Assembly (NCBI GenBank): GCA_910591455.2
Contig: OU342822.1
Span: 11,079,016 to 11,143,015 of the forward strand
Source: Pholis gunnellus
Taxonomy: Eukaryota > Chordata > Actinopteri > Perciformes > Pholidae
DNA length: 64,000 nucleotides
Direction: 5' to 3'
Positions 1 to 35,200 of this stretch are shown here, piece by piece (position 1 is the stretch's first letter; each line of letters starts with the position of its first letter). Made by a program: the position numbers and the translations under genes. The notes below the pieces were generated by a model that did no database searches, was not told where the DNA came from, and was given only the letters and a program-made list of their open reading frames with translations.

Positions 1-946
1 ATCATCATTATCGACATCATCCAACGGCCAACTCCAGTCTTTGAGGCCAAACTCAAGCAATCTGAAACAGTAAGTATGAGGTTCATCTTGGGGGGGGTCA
101 AAGGCTTTTCGTGCTTCATAACTGCTGGGCTAATATAGGCCAAGTTCAGCAGGGGGCAGTGCAGAGCAGCGAGTAGTGAAGTAAGTGACTGAATGCTGCT
201 TGTTATGATGAGGCTAGTGTTAATGGACACACGGCGTAATGGATGGCGGCCAAGCGCAACAAGTGCAACAAGCTCCGCTACTTACTGTCTCCCAGCATGA
301 GAGACGTTAGAATGGTGGGGTCAGAGGTCAATGGAGGATGATACGGAGCATGGGGCCAGTGCTGAGGGATGAGAGCCAGTTAGATTGTGACTGAGAGAGC
401 AAACTCAACTGAGTGTCTTAGTTAATGGCAGAAAACAAGACAGTTACAGTTAGTGACTCTCATAATGGGTTCCTACTCAATTAGGTGGCTGCTGACGCGG
501 TGTGAGAAGCCATGTCGGAGCATTAATGCTGCATACAGCGTTATGCAAATGACTCAGGAACCTTGTTTAAAGCCCCTTTCAACTGCATATGATTCAGAAT
601 CATCAGCAGAAACAACAAAGTAAGTAGTAAGGCTAGTTGTTTTGGTTATGATTCAGTTTAAAAAAAAAATCTATTGAAATTTAAATAGATTTCTGTAAGA
701 TTAGCTCATATTTTTTTTACCCAAAAGTTACGCTTACGAACGACACTGATTACTAGTTTACAATGAATTAAATTATCTTGGGACACTGACAAGATGAGGT
801 TAGAAAAAATTAGGAGAATACACAAATTAGCTGTTGATTAGCACCAGAGTCCAAAAGTAAACAGTTTTAAAATGACCATTTACAAAAATCTGAAATGTCA
901 ATTCTTTTTCTTCCTTTCTTTAACGAAGACATACATTTCTGGAGTT
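1..946. other. stretch downstream of rock2
   Basis: No gene can be supported. Bases 1-68 are open in several frames on both strands and end in splice-like sequence: GTAAGT on plus, or TTACTGTTTCAG on minus. They may be the edge of a neighbouring exon. The rest is AT-rich with an A-run near 661-669 and a G-run at 91-98. Confidence 0.3.
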
Positions 947-952
947 TTTATT
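947..952 (-). terminator. candidate rock2 poly(A) signal
   Basis: AATAAA on the minus strand, about 117 nt downstream of the rock2 stop codon. It would give a short 3'UTR. The surrounding DNA is AT-rich, so a chance hexamer is possible, and other distal sites may be used. Confidence 0.4.
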
Positions 953-1068
953 ATATTAAATAAAAAGGTATAGGTAAGGTAAAAGAAAATACAACAGAAA
1001 CAAGCCAAGCTTTTATATCGGTGACAAATTCATCATGTTTTCTGTATGCAGTCAAATCTTCCCCATCC

Positions 1069-24248
<23,180 letters not shown>

Positions 24249-25083
24249 GATTGCAGTGCAATGTATCCCGGTCCAATGACATGAAATAGCACAAAATACA
24301 ACAACAAAAAACACCTGTAGAGCCGCCTTTTCGTCTCGGGACAGAGGCGCACTCCGCTACTGCTTGGCTCAGCTCTTAATGTCCGCTCTTCTGTAAACTG
24401 CCACTTGAGTTAATTATTCATCCGCTGCTTCCCTCTTTTTTCATTAATATCTAACAACAAAGTGGAAACGGTTCGGACGTTTGAGAGACTCCACTTCCAG
24501 GTGCGCCCCCCCGTCTGCTCCCAGGTAGAATCAACAAAATATGATCCAACCACAACGTGTCCAACCCGCAGTCCAGACCACCGTCAAGATACACAGTACG
24601 GCTTCCGGCTACAACTATCAAACTAAAACCCAAAACTATTTATAACGCTAACTAATACGGAGCGTGGAAAGGGAAGTCCAAATGAGAAATAATATAAATA
24701 TTGAATATAAGACATGATTATGTAAATACGTGTTTATAATTAAGAAACACTAGTCTTTAAAATGTGTACAATTTGTAAATTAGTAAAATATAATATTTGT
24801 GTATGGTACAAATATTCTAAACACATGTACACAGGCTATAACACATTTACATTACACATTATATGTAAATGAAATATTTGGAATGATATCATTTTAAAAA
24901 TAATTTGGGACTACAAGCTCTTTGGAGTTGAGAGTGAACGTTCAAGCTCAAATTAATTGTGTAATTTATTTAAAGGCATTTTTCGTTTTTTAAAAATATT
25001 TCTTGTCATTCCAAAAACAATTTTTCCCTTTTTTTTCCATCTTTCTATTTTTTTATTTTATTTGTATGTGTACTTTACATCAG
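24249..25083. other. rock2 5' flank
   Basis: The 5'UTR and promoter of rock2 should lie in about 24,249-24,650, which is more GC-rich than the region beyond it. I see no clear TATA box. Beyond 24,650 the DNA becomes strongly AT-rich and I see no gene. Confidence 0.4.
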
Positions 25084-25150
25084 TTGTGAAGCACTTTGTA
25101 GAATATCTGCACCAGTTTGTATGACGTGTGTTATATAAATAAAGTTTTAC
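25084..25150 (+). mobile_element. LINE-like retroposon 3' tail
   Basis: GAAGCACTTTGTAG followed about 25 bp later by TTATATAAATAAAGTTTTA. This pairing of a GCACTTTG block with TATATAAATAAA is the recognisable 3' end of fish L2/RTE-type retroposons. No reverse-transcriptase frame is visible to its left, so it is probably a 5'-truncated copy. Confidence 0.4.
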
Positions 25151-25909
25151 GTCAGCACGTTTTAGAATTGGACTCATTTTATTAATTTGAAATAAAAACA
25201 TCATGTTAAAGTTTAAACAAAATGATAAAATAACAACAAAACACAGTGCTGTCAGAATACAGTGTAATCTCAGTGGTAAGGGTGATTGGTAATTTTATTG
25301 TGAAGGCAAGCGTGTTTATCCGGTTTTATGCTGCCTAATTGTAGCCTGGGTGACTTGCCAAACATGAGTCCCATATCGGTTCCACTTCCCTGTTTGTAGC
25401 TACCGATAAGGGGTTTGAGGACTCCTGTCGAGTAGTTTGGTCTCTGCCTTGCCTCTGGAAAGTTTCCCCAGACCGGGATTCCGCTGCCTCCCTAACTACC
25501 TCTAATCACTGCTCCCAGCCAGCCCCTCAATAAGCCGGAATTCCTTCTCTCTTATCTCATTCATCTGTTTTACCGTCACAGCTCAGGGCCTTGACCAACT
25601 TTCAGTATTCTAGGAATGCTGATGCGCTGCCTCGCAAACACGCTGGCACTAAACATAGACATTTACAGGGCTCTCAGTATTTTGTCAGTCCTACAACTAA
25701 TATCAGGATAATTGTTTTATAAATGCGTGTAAATGAGTTAGGCTAATACAGGGCTACACTCAGACTCAGAAGGTTAGGCCACAGGACAACACTATAAGCA
25801 CTAAATATACGTATATACTTAAAGCCCTCTAAGAAGTACAAGTTAAAAGAAAAGATCTAAATCGAAAAACTGGGAAAACACACCACATTGTCTTGCTCTT
25901 AGAATAACT

Positions 25910-25919
25910 TTTATTTATT
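25910..25919 (-). terminator. candidate distal poly(A) signal for sobp
   Basis: Two overlapping AATAAA hexamers on the minus strand. If used, the sobp 3'UTR would be about 4.4 kb, plausible for this gene, whose mammalian 3'UTR is also long. No other minus-strand gene lies between this site and the sobp stop codon. Confidence 0.3.
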
Positions 25920-28900
25920 TTACTTTACAAAGAGGTCTCCGCCAAAGCTCTCGGTTACTGAATCAATATTCAAATACAAACAATCTGTGAATAATCTATT
26001 CAAACAGTGGGCTAAATGTTTGACAGGGGAGGTTATGATTCTCTGGCATTAATATTTTTTTTGTTGTCCAAACATTGGATTAACACACATACTGTATCAG
26101 GTCAGAAATGGCAATGATTAAAATGTGCAATACAACCAACAACGGCAGTCTTTAACAATGTCTTTTTTGGCCTCTGGCGTCAGAGTAGAGGAGCACTTGT
26201 TGACACCACAGCTATTTGCATGGAGTGATGTCATCACTGCCAAAGTCCCCTGGCCAGCCGAGGATGACACTAACATAATGGCATGACCTGTGGTGAAGAT
26301 GTAGGCTGGAATGAGTGGGGGAAATGTGTTGCTGCCGTAGGCATACACACGCACGCACACACACAAACTGAGTTTTGGAATGATGGCAGGGGTGGGTCAC
26401 ATTTGGAGTTATTCTAGGAGTAGGCCATGATGACTACTTAGGGGACTGTTGAACTGTTCATTAAGAAGAGGCTTTGAAGGTTACTCTGGGTCTTCTTGAC
26501 ACTGCTGTAATGGTGGGTAAAGAGAAAATAATGGCAGCAAGATGTGGCGGAAAAGATATATACTTGGCATTGGATATCATTCAGCTGGCACTGAGTGCAG
26601 TGTTATGTTCTGTGTACTCATATGGGTTTCAGCAGGCTGCCTATGAGTCTCCTGGTGCTTTCTTGTCAACTAAGGGCAAGGGCAAAGTTAAGAAGGCAAA
26701 CACTGCTCTCTAGTGGGGATACAGTATATAAACATAAAGAAAAGGGGCATTTAAGAGCTTCGGCACTCGCAAAATACAATCATCAAAGAAAAAACATGAA
26801 GAAATATAGAACTTTTTTTTGTGAAAATCTACAGATGCATCATCCATAAGTTAATATAACATCAAATAGTATCTGTTGTACAGTGGGACAAGTGTTGACA
26901 AAGCCTCAAAGTGATCTATCTGGATCAAATCTCATCAGGTATCCCCAACAGCGGGAACTGTAATACTGATCGCTGCATACTACAGCATTTGACGGTTGAG
27001 TATAATACCACATTTGGTAATATTACCAGCCTGATTTTTTTTAATTGTCTGATCAGAACCAGTGACAAAAAAAAAAATCTGTTGAACTGTCATGTGGCAT
27101 GAATGTTCAGGGTTTTAAACATACATGGCACTTGGTGCTAAAAGCGATTCAAATTCTGATATTCTATCAAAGTTTTGGCAGATCAGGTGAAAGGTGAGGG
27201 AACCAACGTCATCAGGACGTTCACAGACCATCTCAGCTACTGTGTTTCGGTGTCCATTCATATATTTGTTTTAGAGGAGGCAGAAGGAGCATCCTTTCTC
27301 CTCAGAGATTGAGTTATTCTGCTCAGTTGTCTGTCTTAACAGCCTAGCCAGGCTCTCTCCACACAGTGTATAAACTGCCCGATGATAAAGTCATAACCTC
27401 AGCAGAATTTCTCTCCTCCCTTGAAGGAAGTGAGCAGAGTAGGGAATCACAGGCAATCAGTTGTGAAGAATCGAGCCTCAGAACTATGTTAAAGTGTACC
27501 GTATTTAGATTGGGCGGCGAGGTGGAGAAGGGTATACCATATTCCTGGCTGTCGGTCAAAAAAATAAAAAAGCTCCTGAAGTCTGAACCCCCGTCGGCCA
27601 GGTAACCCAAAACCTGGAGTGGGGAGTCAGCGTGGGATATGGGGAGAGGAACAATGTGGCTCTTTGTGCAAGCCGGGCAGGGAAAACAAACCGTTTCCCC
27701 TGGAAAGAGATCATGTTCAGGCTCCATCTGAGAAGACCACACAAGGCTGATCAGAGCCCTGTCTTCTGTTTGGAGCAAGGAGAGGAGGAGGAGGAGGAGG
27801 AGGAGGAGGAAGAGGAGCGCATCTGGGCAGCCACACAATACACACACACAGACACACTTGAGGGCAATGTCAGACAGGGAGAAGATCTGAGATGCTCAAG
27901 CGCTCACTGAACACAACATAACACACTAGCCAGCAATACTCTTTGGTCCAAGACAAAATGTGTGACTGTGTTGTGTTCTTCCCCCACGGTGACTTGTGGT
28001 AATATGGCCATCTGGACTGCTTCCTGGGTTGGCACCCTGCTGGTCTACAGGCAGAGCAACACTCTGGTGGGCTGACAGGCTGAGGGACAGGCTGGAGGTT
28101 GTTAGCACTGGCGTTGTCCACAAGAGGGCGTGGCACTGAATCTGGCACCGCCATACAGTGTTAAACAGGGCGTCTGTTCATTAGGTTCAGCAAAAAAAAA
28201 AGAAAGAGAGAAGACGAAAAAGTGGTGAGATGTTATAGATTCTGGGCTGATTCTAATTTCCATTTCTAGGATATCATATATCAACCTCTGCTCTGGACAC
28301 TCATTGCTTAATCCACCAATTCTAAATGAACACTGAGAATGAGGCTTTTAGTCGCGTCGACACTCAGATAACTGTCACACGGGGCACAATCAAACCAAGA
28401 ACATCTGGCCTCTTTCTCTCTCACACACTAACACAGACTTTCATTCAAACACACACATATATTAAACGTAAACAGACGCACACACACGCTCATGTAAGGG
28501 CCAAACCAGGGTTCTGTACTCCCTCTGTCCCATTGCGTTTTAGTTTCAAACGCTCAGCGAATACCCATGTGGTGGGATCGGATTACACGGGGCTATAAAA
28601 TATCCCAAATAAAGACAAGGAAAACTGAGACGAAAAAACGGGCTGTTTCCTAAGGTGAAATCCTCCCATTGGCTGCTGGTTCTGTCAGAGTGGGATATGA
28701 TTGTAAAGACTTTTAGCAGTGGAGACAATGGAACAGGACAGCAATGTTCGGCTCATAGCATAGAGGTGGCGAGCTAAAGTCATTCGCATACGGCAGCCAG
28801 CTCCCATTACACACAACGCAGGGCCATAAATCCATCTGCACGACACAAGCAGCATGCTGTGATTTCATATGTATTGGTTACTAAGGGGAAGCATGAAACC

Positions 28901-30365
28901 ACAACAACTGACAAAGAGTTAAAGTGGGAACTCATTTTGGGAAACGGAATCTTGTAACTAAAACATCTGCGGTATAAGAAAAAGGTTGATGTTGTGCCTT
29001 CTCTTTCATCAGCCATAAATTTTCAAACAGAATTATTACGCTTAGGAGGAAAAAATGGAGAGAAAATCAGGCCAGTTGAAATCTAAACCATCTCTGTAAT
29101 AACAGCAGATTAATCTCAGGACATAAAGTAAAATGGTAACAGGATCTCGAAATGGCAAGATACCAGCGGACGTGGACTACGGGTGGTGTTACAGCCATTT
29201 GGACTACCAATCGGGCAAGTGAAATCAAGAGGCCCTTTGATTGGTCCAAAGTAAAGAGGATTTTCTGCTGTACTCTAACATCAACATCTGGTTGGCAGGG
29301 GACAGCGGCGGTGAAAGAAAAGAGGGAAAAGGATTGGAAAGGGAGAGAGGGGAGTGCACTCGGGCCGAGACGAGCCGAAGCCAGAACAGGGTGTCATTAT
29401 GACATGCGTAATCGAAACGCTCTTTTCTAGTGAAGCCCTGGAGCTCTGTCACAGCTGAGGGCTGGCTCTCATATTCACAGCGCCCTATAGTCTGCCTGAC
29501 AATCACCTCTGTCTCTACAGTGACCTCAGAAACATGTCTGCTCTGCCTCACCGTTCATACTGCAAGAAGCTAGAGTTTGACTTTGGGGTCACACTTAATC
29601 AACCTCACTTGATCTGTCTCTCTGTCTGGGTGTCAGGTTGGACAGAGCATCCCATAGCCTCAAGGTCACGATTTTGATAAAGCAGCAGCCATTTGTCCTT
29701 CACCTACCACCTTGTCATACATTGCAATCTGCTCTGGATGCATCAGCTAATTGGTAAAAATGTAAAAATGTCTCCCTCCCTCTTAAACAGACACATACTC
29801 GCATATTTTGGCAAAACTGAGCCTACAAAACGGGCTGCATTGCAAACAAAGCATTGTGACTGTCAGGTTGTGGTGAAGTGATTGCCTTTCAAAGTGATTC
29901 TCACTGCCTGTGCCCTCCACCTCCTTCCCCTGTTGTAACCTTAGAGCCCAGAGGAGTGCCAGGTTACTGGGATTCTCTCTCTTTGGCGCCATGCTGTTTA
30001 GTGACCACGGCCATACTGTTAGACCTGTTATTAAGCTTGCCCTGTCTATGTGTGAATGTGTGTATGTGCACATTTTCCAATCCCTAGTCAAATTGCATTT
30101 TAAAGTAATTGTTGTGTTTAATTTAACCAACTTGCCATCATCATAACCCATCTCAAATGTATGTACCTGACAATCTCTGAAATGCAGTAAATCCCACCCA
30201 TGGGCTGCTTGTGGCATGTCTTCTGTGGATAGTTGAGTAAGACAACGTGGTACAGTAGTTCTCTCCTTTCTTCCAATGTACAACTCAGTAATATCAGATA
30301 GGACAGCTAGTGAAAGCAATGCTATCTATACTTTGCCTTGTAATATAATCTCTCACCTCCATCCT
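25920..30365 (-). other. probable long sobp 3'UTR / intergenic DNA
   Basis: No exon is supported. The longest open frame (27344-27847, minus) contains a poly-Leu run read from a (GAG)n repeat, and no recognised domain. The region may be sobp 3'UTR or intergenic; the sequence alone does not decide. Confidence 0.35.
27782..27817. repeat. (GAG)n trinucleotide repeat
   Basis: Purine run of GGA/GAG triplets. Read on the minus strand it gives a run of leucines. Confidence 0.9.
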
Positions 30366-32252
30366 CTACTTATTCTGATCACGGATCCGTAGGCATCGCC
30401 TCTTCAGAGCCGGCTCCATGTCTCCAGTACTGGGCGTATTAGCAGGGCTCCGAAGGCTACCCTTGTCTCTGAGTTTGGGCAAGAGCAGCGGGGTGGTGGT
30501 CCCACCTGTTTTTGGCGCTGTGGGAAGAGCATAGGCATGGTCCTCATCAGGAACATGGGGGTCCTCTCCTACCTCCCCCACAACTGCTAAGGGCTCTTCT
30601 GACTGACTGACTGGGACCTCAACCAGCACTGGGCCAACGACAGAGCACTTGTTCTCTTTGATGGCCTCCAGCTCACTGAGTGCAGGCTCAGTGGGTGGTG
30701 CTGGTACTCTCTGGGGTAGTGAAAAGTCCGGACTGGCAGGGGCGGGTGGGGAGGACATCCCATTCGGACTGTGGTCCTGAGATTTCAGGGCAGAGGGTGT
30801 AGCATCGTACGACTGGCTGCTACCCGTGGGGCTGGGTGGGTTGTGTGAAGGTGGAGTGTGGGAGTCCTGGTGATGGTAGACAGTGTCATGTGAAGGGGAC
30901 TGTGGTAGAGGAGGGGTCGGTCTAATGATGTTGTGGAGCCCTGATCTGGTACCCTGCCCAGTTTCTGACTCTCCCAGCCCTGATAGGTCCACCACTCCAT
31001 TGGCACTGGGCTTCACTTGGGTCCTTTGAAGAACCCTTTGTATGACTTGTCTCTCTGACTGGTGCTGCTTATAGTCTGTCAGCCCTTCTGACCCTGAGGC
31101 TGAGCAGGGGGATTTGTTGTACTGTGCTCTGGGGGAGGATGCTCCACTGTGGGGTGTGGATATTGGGGATGGGAATGGCCTCTCTGATTTAACCCAATCT
31201 GTGCTGGGGTCACATGGTGAGGGGTGACATTGAGGCAAGGTTCCACCCAATTTGTTGGCTACCAATCTGCTGTCCCCTTCAGGGATCCCTGGAGTCGGCG
31301 GCCTTGTAGCCCTGGATCTACTCCTGTCTAACCCCTCTGGTACAGGCTGGATAACACCACTGTGACTTGGAGTTTCTGGAGTTGCTTTCCAAGGGACTGG
31401 AATGGGGATAGGAATGGGGATAGGGACAGGAAGGGGAACAATAATGGGATAAGGCACCAGGATGGTGGGATGGGGCAGGAGAGGACTAAAGGAAGGAATA
31501 CCATAGTTCATCATGGGATGCATTGGGACAGGACCTCTATGCATCATGTTCAGAGGGGAGTGCAAGCCAGGGAAGTAGGCTCCTGGGAAGGGATGCATCA
31601 TTCCAGGGGGATTCATGGAAGAGGTCGGGGGCTGCAGGTGAGGAGAGTGAGGAGGTCTGTGGATAGGGCTTGAAGGGGGGCCTGGGTGTCTGGGAGGGTT
31701 GCCAAGGGGGCTTTTCAGGCCCTGAGCATGAAGAGGAGGTCTGATGAAGGACATGGGGATTTGAGGTACCGGCTGATGTTCCAAAGGGAGGCGAGGATGA
31801 GGTGGAGGATGAAGGGGAGCATGGTGGGGGGACACCTCCAGAGCAGGGTGAGGAGGCTGGATGGGTCTCTCTAGGGTCCTCAGCCCAGGGATAGGGATCT
31901 TGGAATTAGATGAGGATGTCTCTGAGGGGGACATGGAGGTGGATTCTGACGATCCATGGTTTGGCGTTAGCCCTCTAGGGGAAAGGTTTCGATGACGAGC
32001 TTCTCCTGCACTGCTGCTGCTCCAAGACTCAGGAGTGAGTAGCTTTTGCCCGGCCACAATGGTGTCCGCCCTCCCCTCCTGGCTGGTTCTGCTTGGACTG
32101 GAGCTGGTGAGAGCTGCACGGGCTTCCCGATAGAAGACATCCATCTTGTACTGATTCAGACACTTGGTGCTGCAGAACTGGAGTCGTTCCTCGCCAGATC
32201 CGAAGTCCAGGTATTCTTTAGTGTGACGGACATGCTTGCACCAATCACACAC
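30366..32252 (-). CDS. sobp: sobp last exon: second zinc finger and proline-rich region
   Basis: A single 1887-nt exon encoding residues 223-850. It begins VCDWCKHVRHTKEYLDFGSG with CDWC and FCSTKC as second-finger ligands, then CLNQYKMDVFYREA. The next roughly 550 residues are low-complexity, rich in Pro, Ser, His and Gly, with clear islands of SOBP similarity: QLLTPESW-like KLLTPESWSSSS, SPSETSSSNSKIPIP, PTILVPYPIIVPLPVPIPIP, NGVVDLSGLGES, LHNIIR, SELEAIKENKCS, PDEDHAYALP. The stop is TAG at 30366-30368. Confidence 0.95.
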   Translation of the reverse strand: MCDWCKHVRHTKEYLDFGSGEERLQFCSTKCLNQYKMDVFYREARAALTSSSPSRTSQEGRADTIVAGQKLLTPESWSSSSAGEARHRNLSPRGLTPNHGSSESTSMSPSETSSSNSKIPIPGLRTLERPIQPPHPALEVSPHHAPLHPPPHPRLPLEHQPVPQIPMSFIRPPLHAQGLKSPLGNPPRHPGPPSSPIHRPPHSPHLQPPTSSMNPPGMMHPFPGAYFPGLHSPLNMMHRGPVPMHPMMNYGIPSFSPLLPHPTILVPYPIIVPLPVPIPIPIPIPVPWKATPETPSHSGVIQPVPEGLDRSRSRATRPPTPGIPEGDSRLVANKLGGTLPQCHPSPCDPSTDWVKSERPFPSPISTPHSGASSPRAQYNKSPCSASGSEGLTDYKQHQSERQVIQRVLQRTQVKPSANGVVDLSGLGESETGQGTRSGLHNIIRPTPPLPQSPSHDTVYHHQDSHTPPSHNPPSPTGSSQSYDATPSALKSQDHSPNGMSSPPAPASPDFSLPQRVPAPPTEPALSELEAIKENKCSVVGPVLVEVPVSQSEEPLAVVGEVGEDPHVPDEDHAYALPTAPKTGGTTTPLLLPKLRDKGSLRSPANTPSTGDMEPALKRRCLRIRDQNK

Positions 32253-35200
32253 CTGTGGCACAGGGGAGAGAGACTGTGGAGGGTTATTGAAGTGACAGAT
32301 CCCAGCTAAAATCTTTGTATGAATAGCAAGTCATGGAGAAAGAAGAATGCAAGCTACATATGTATAAAGCAGTTTACTCTTGTAATTAAACATATTTAAA
32401 ATTATACTTTACATTGGAAAACAAAAGATACATTCACAGTGTCCTCTTACTCTGACATTGCTGTTTATCTTTAACACCAGTCTGGGCGAGTCCTCTGTAT
32501 GGGGGTGCTGAGGAGATCTTTCCCCATGGAGGTCTTCATCTCTGGCCTGACAGGGGAAAACCACAGTGTGACATAAATCACTGTGTAGCAGTTTTGTTAG
32601 ACCTGAGTTCATCCTACTTTTGATGGATTCCCTCTCCAATTCATGATGATGAAGCATCAGTTGCTTTAAATCAATATGCTACACTGGAATCATTCTGTGG
32701 TCATTTAACCAAATTTGAGCTTCTTACATAACAAGTGCAGAAAATAGCTTCTAATAAACCGCCTTGTCATCAAAGTTAGAAGCAGTTTAAACTTCATGCA
32801 TGCCACCAAGCCCTAAAGGTCAACAAAGGGAAATCACTGTGTTGTGATATATATATGATTCTACAACCGAGTATGGAGATAATGCAGGTGATGTATTGTC
32901 ATACAATGAATGGCCTTGCCAGTATTAATATAGGAAATTCCTCTTGATTCATGTAAGCTGATCTGCTGCCGATCTGAGTGCTCCCCCATCTCTGTAACCC
33001 ATTGAGTCGTGTTGAGTTACGAAACATGAGGCAGCTGAAGGTAAGGTATGCACTGAAAGTGGACACCTCGCCCCAGGCCTCCTGGCCTTCCTCTCAAACA
33101 AGCAGCAACAAGCCAACGGCAATGCTTTTCTCCCCGCCTCCAAAGAACTAGAGGGCTTGTTGCACAGAGTCCGTTCAGCCCTCCTTTTTGTCTCTGTTGT
33201 CGTGTGAATGAACCTACCACAGTATAAACAACAGTAAGGGTGAAATGAGATATAGCTGCTTGTCACACCGCACCTCTAAAGAGGGTATATCCATGTCGTA
33301 ATGGAAAGTGAAAAATCACGTCAAAGGGCATTAGAGCGGTTCTCCACATTTGTAGCTTTCCTGTCCTCCAGACCAAAGCCACTTAATGGCCAGCCCCTCC
33401 TCCATTAACGCGAAACTGATATGTCCTCTACAAACTTTGACCTCACTACCTCCATTCCTATACTGGGTCCTCCATAATAACTAAAGTGTGTTCTCAGAGA
33501 TCCTCCCTTTTAAAATTCCTGTAAATTAATCCATCAGTTATGACCTCGCAAGATCAGGAGTATCTGTTTCTGAAGGTCTGTTTACCTGCCAGAAAACACT
33601 TGATGCCTGGGTCTCCAGTGTATGGAGAGTGACACCCATGGCACAAACTCTGACCATATAAAGTACTTGTATGTGTGAGTGCATTTATGTGTGAGAATCT
33701 ACTGCACACAACATTCAAAAATATAAAAGCAGATCTACAGATCATTCACAATAAAGATACTGGGATTTCCAACATCTCACCAACAAGGTACAACAAGCCC
33801 CACCTAAATGTTTATGACCACCAAACCGTGATCCTGATATGTATTTTATACATTTGTAGTTGAACACTTACCTTATTGCGTTTGAAGTAGGCCCGTCTGC
33901 AGGCGGCAAAACACTTCTCACTGCAGAAGCTCTTGAGCTCTGAACCCATACATAGAGAGTAGCGTTTTACTCCTTCCTTCTGGCACCAAACGCACACTAT
34001 CTGCACATTCTGTACATCTTCCACTACAGGGGAAAAGCAGAAAAAAAGTTTGAGGAATTAATGAGCTTGCAAAAGTCTCACTAACCAGCTTTTCTAAAAC
34101 AGCTCAAGTTCCAATATTATTTCAGGAGAGCAAGAGATCCTGTTGCACCCGTGTTATTCCTTATTATCTGCACCACTGCTTTGTGCGGTTCGTAAGGTAT
34201 ACGGACCCTGACACAGAATAAATGTTTGAATTGTTTTGAGTCTGCACTATGGCTAATTTAAATGAAACAATGACTAAACTTTCAAAATAGTTTTGGACCC
34301 GATAGGCTGAAGTACACTGTCAAAACAACAGAAAAATATCTTACTGCTCAGTATATCAAGGTAAGGCTATAGAGCATCAGCTTATTCGGATAAAGTGAGC
34401 TGACTCAATTTATCTCAGAGTGGAATCTCAGAGAATTCTTTTTTTACATACAGCAATAATAACTTGACTGAAAACTGAACAGATGAATTCAAGTATTACT
34501 ATTTTTTCAGCCTTTTTATATTCAGTAATTTGCTATTATTTAACATAATAATACTAAATGTAATAGTATGAGTCACTGGAGGGACAATACATGAAACAAA
34601 AATGATCATTTTGACTGTTTTCATGACTTCTATGAATGCTCAGGACCCATGAAGATGCTCCTGAAACATATACACATTGCTGACCCTGCACTCTGACTTT
34701 TCACATGTAAACATAATACAAGTCATGGATTATGTGTGAACCTGGGGGCAGCATTGCAATAAGATAATAATAAAACACTCCATGGAAAGTTTGGAAGCCC
34801 ACTACCTGCTGATGGCTTTATAAGGGGTACAATTACAGGCGCAGTCTTCTGCTCCTTAGAGGTGATTAGGGATGAACTTGTTGAGGAGGAGGAGGGTGAA
34901 GAAGAGGGGACACTGGAGGACTCTCTCTCTCCACTTTTCAGTGCGAGGACCGAGTGACCGACTTGGGTGTCCAGGCTCTTGGGTTTTGGCAATGAGTTCT
35001 CTGGAAGACATAATCATAGTTGAATGCTCATGATGTTTCATGTAAAAGATTAGCAGAGTGCAGCTTAAATGATACTGTAATAACCTTTGCACTCATAACA
35101 ATGCCCAACACCGATTATTAGTACAATAGATGTATCTAAATGGATGCAACTTGGGATGTTGTAACTACAGGAGAGTATGCCTTCCAAATATGAACAGTGA

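Noticed and set aside
27344..27847. 167-codon minus-strand open frame with poly-Leu
   Set aside because: The leucine run comes from a (GAG)n repeat. The rest has no domain, no matching splice structure and no family resemblance.
31362..31874. Gly/Arg-rich open frames on the plus strand
   Set aside because: Antisense of the proline-rich last exon of sobp, whose identity is certain.
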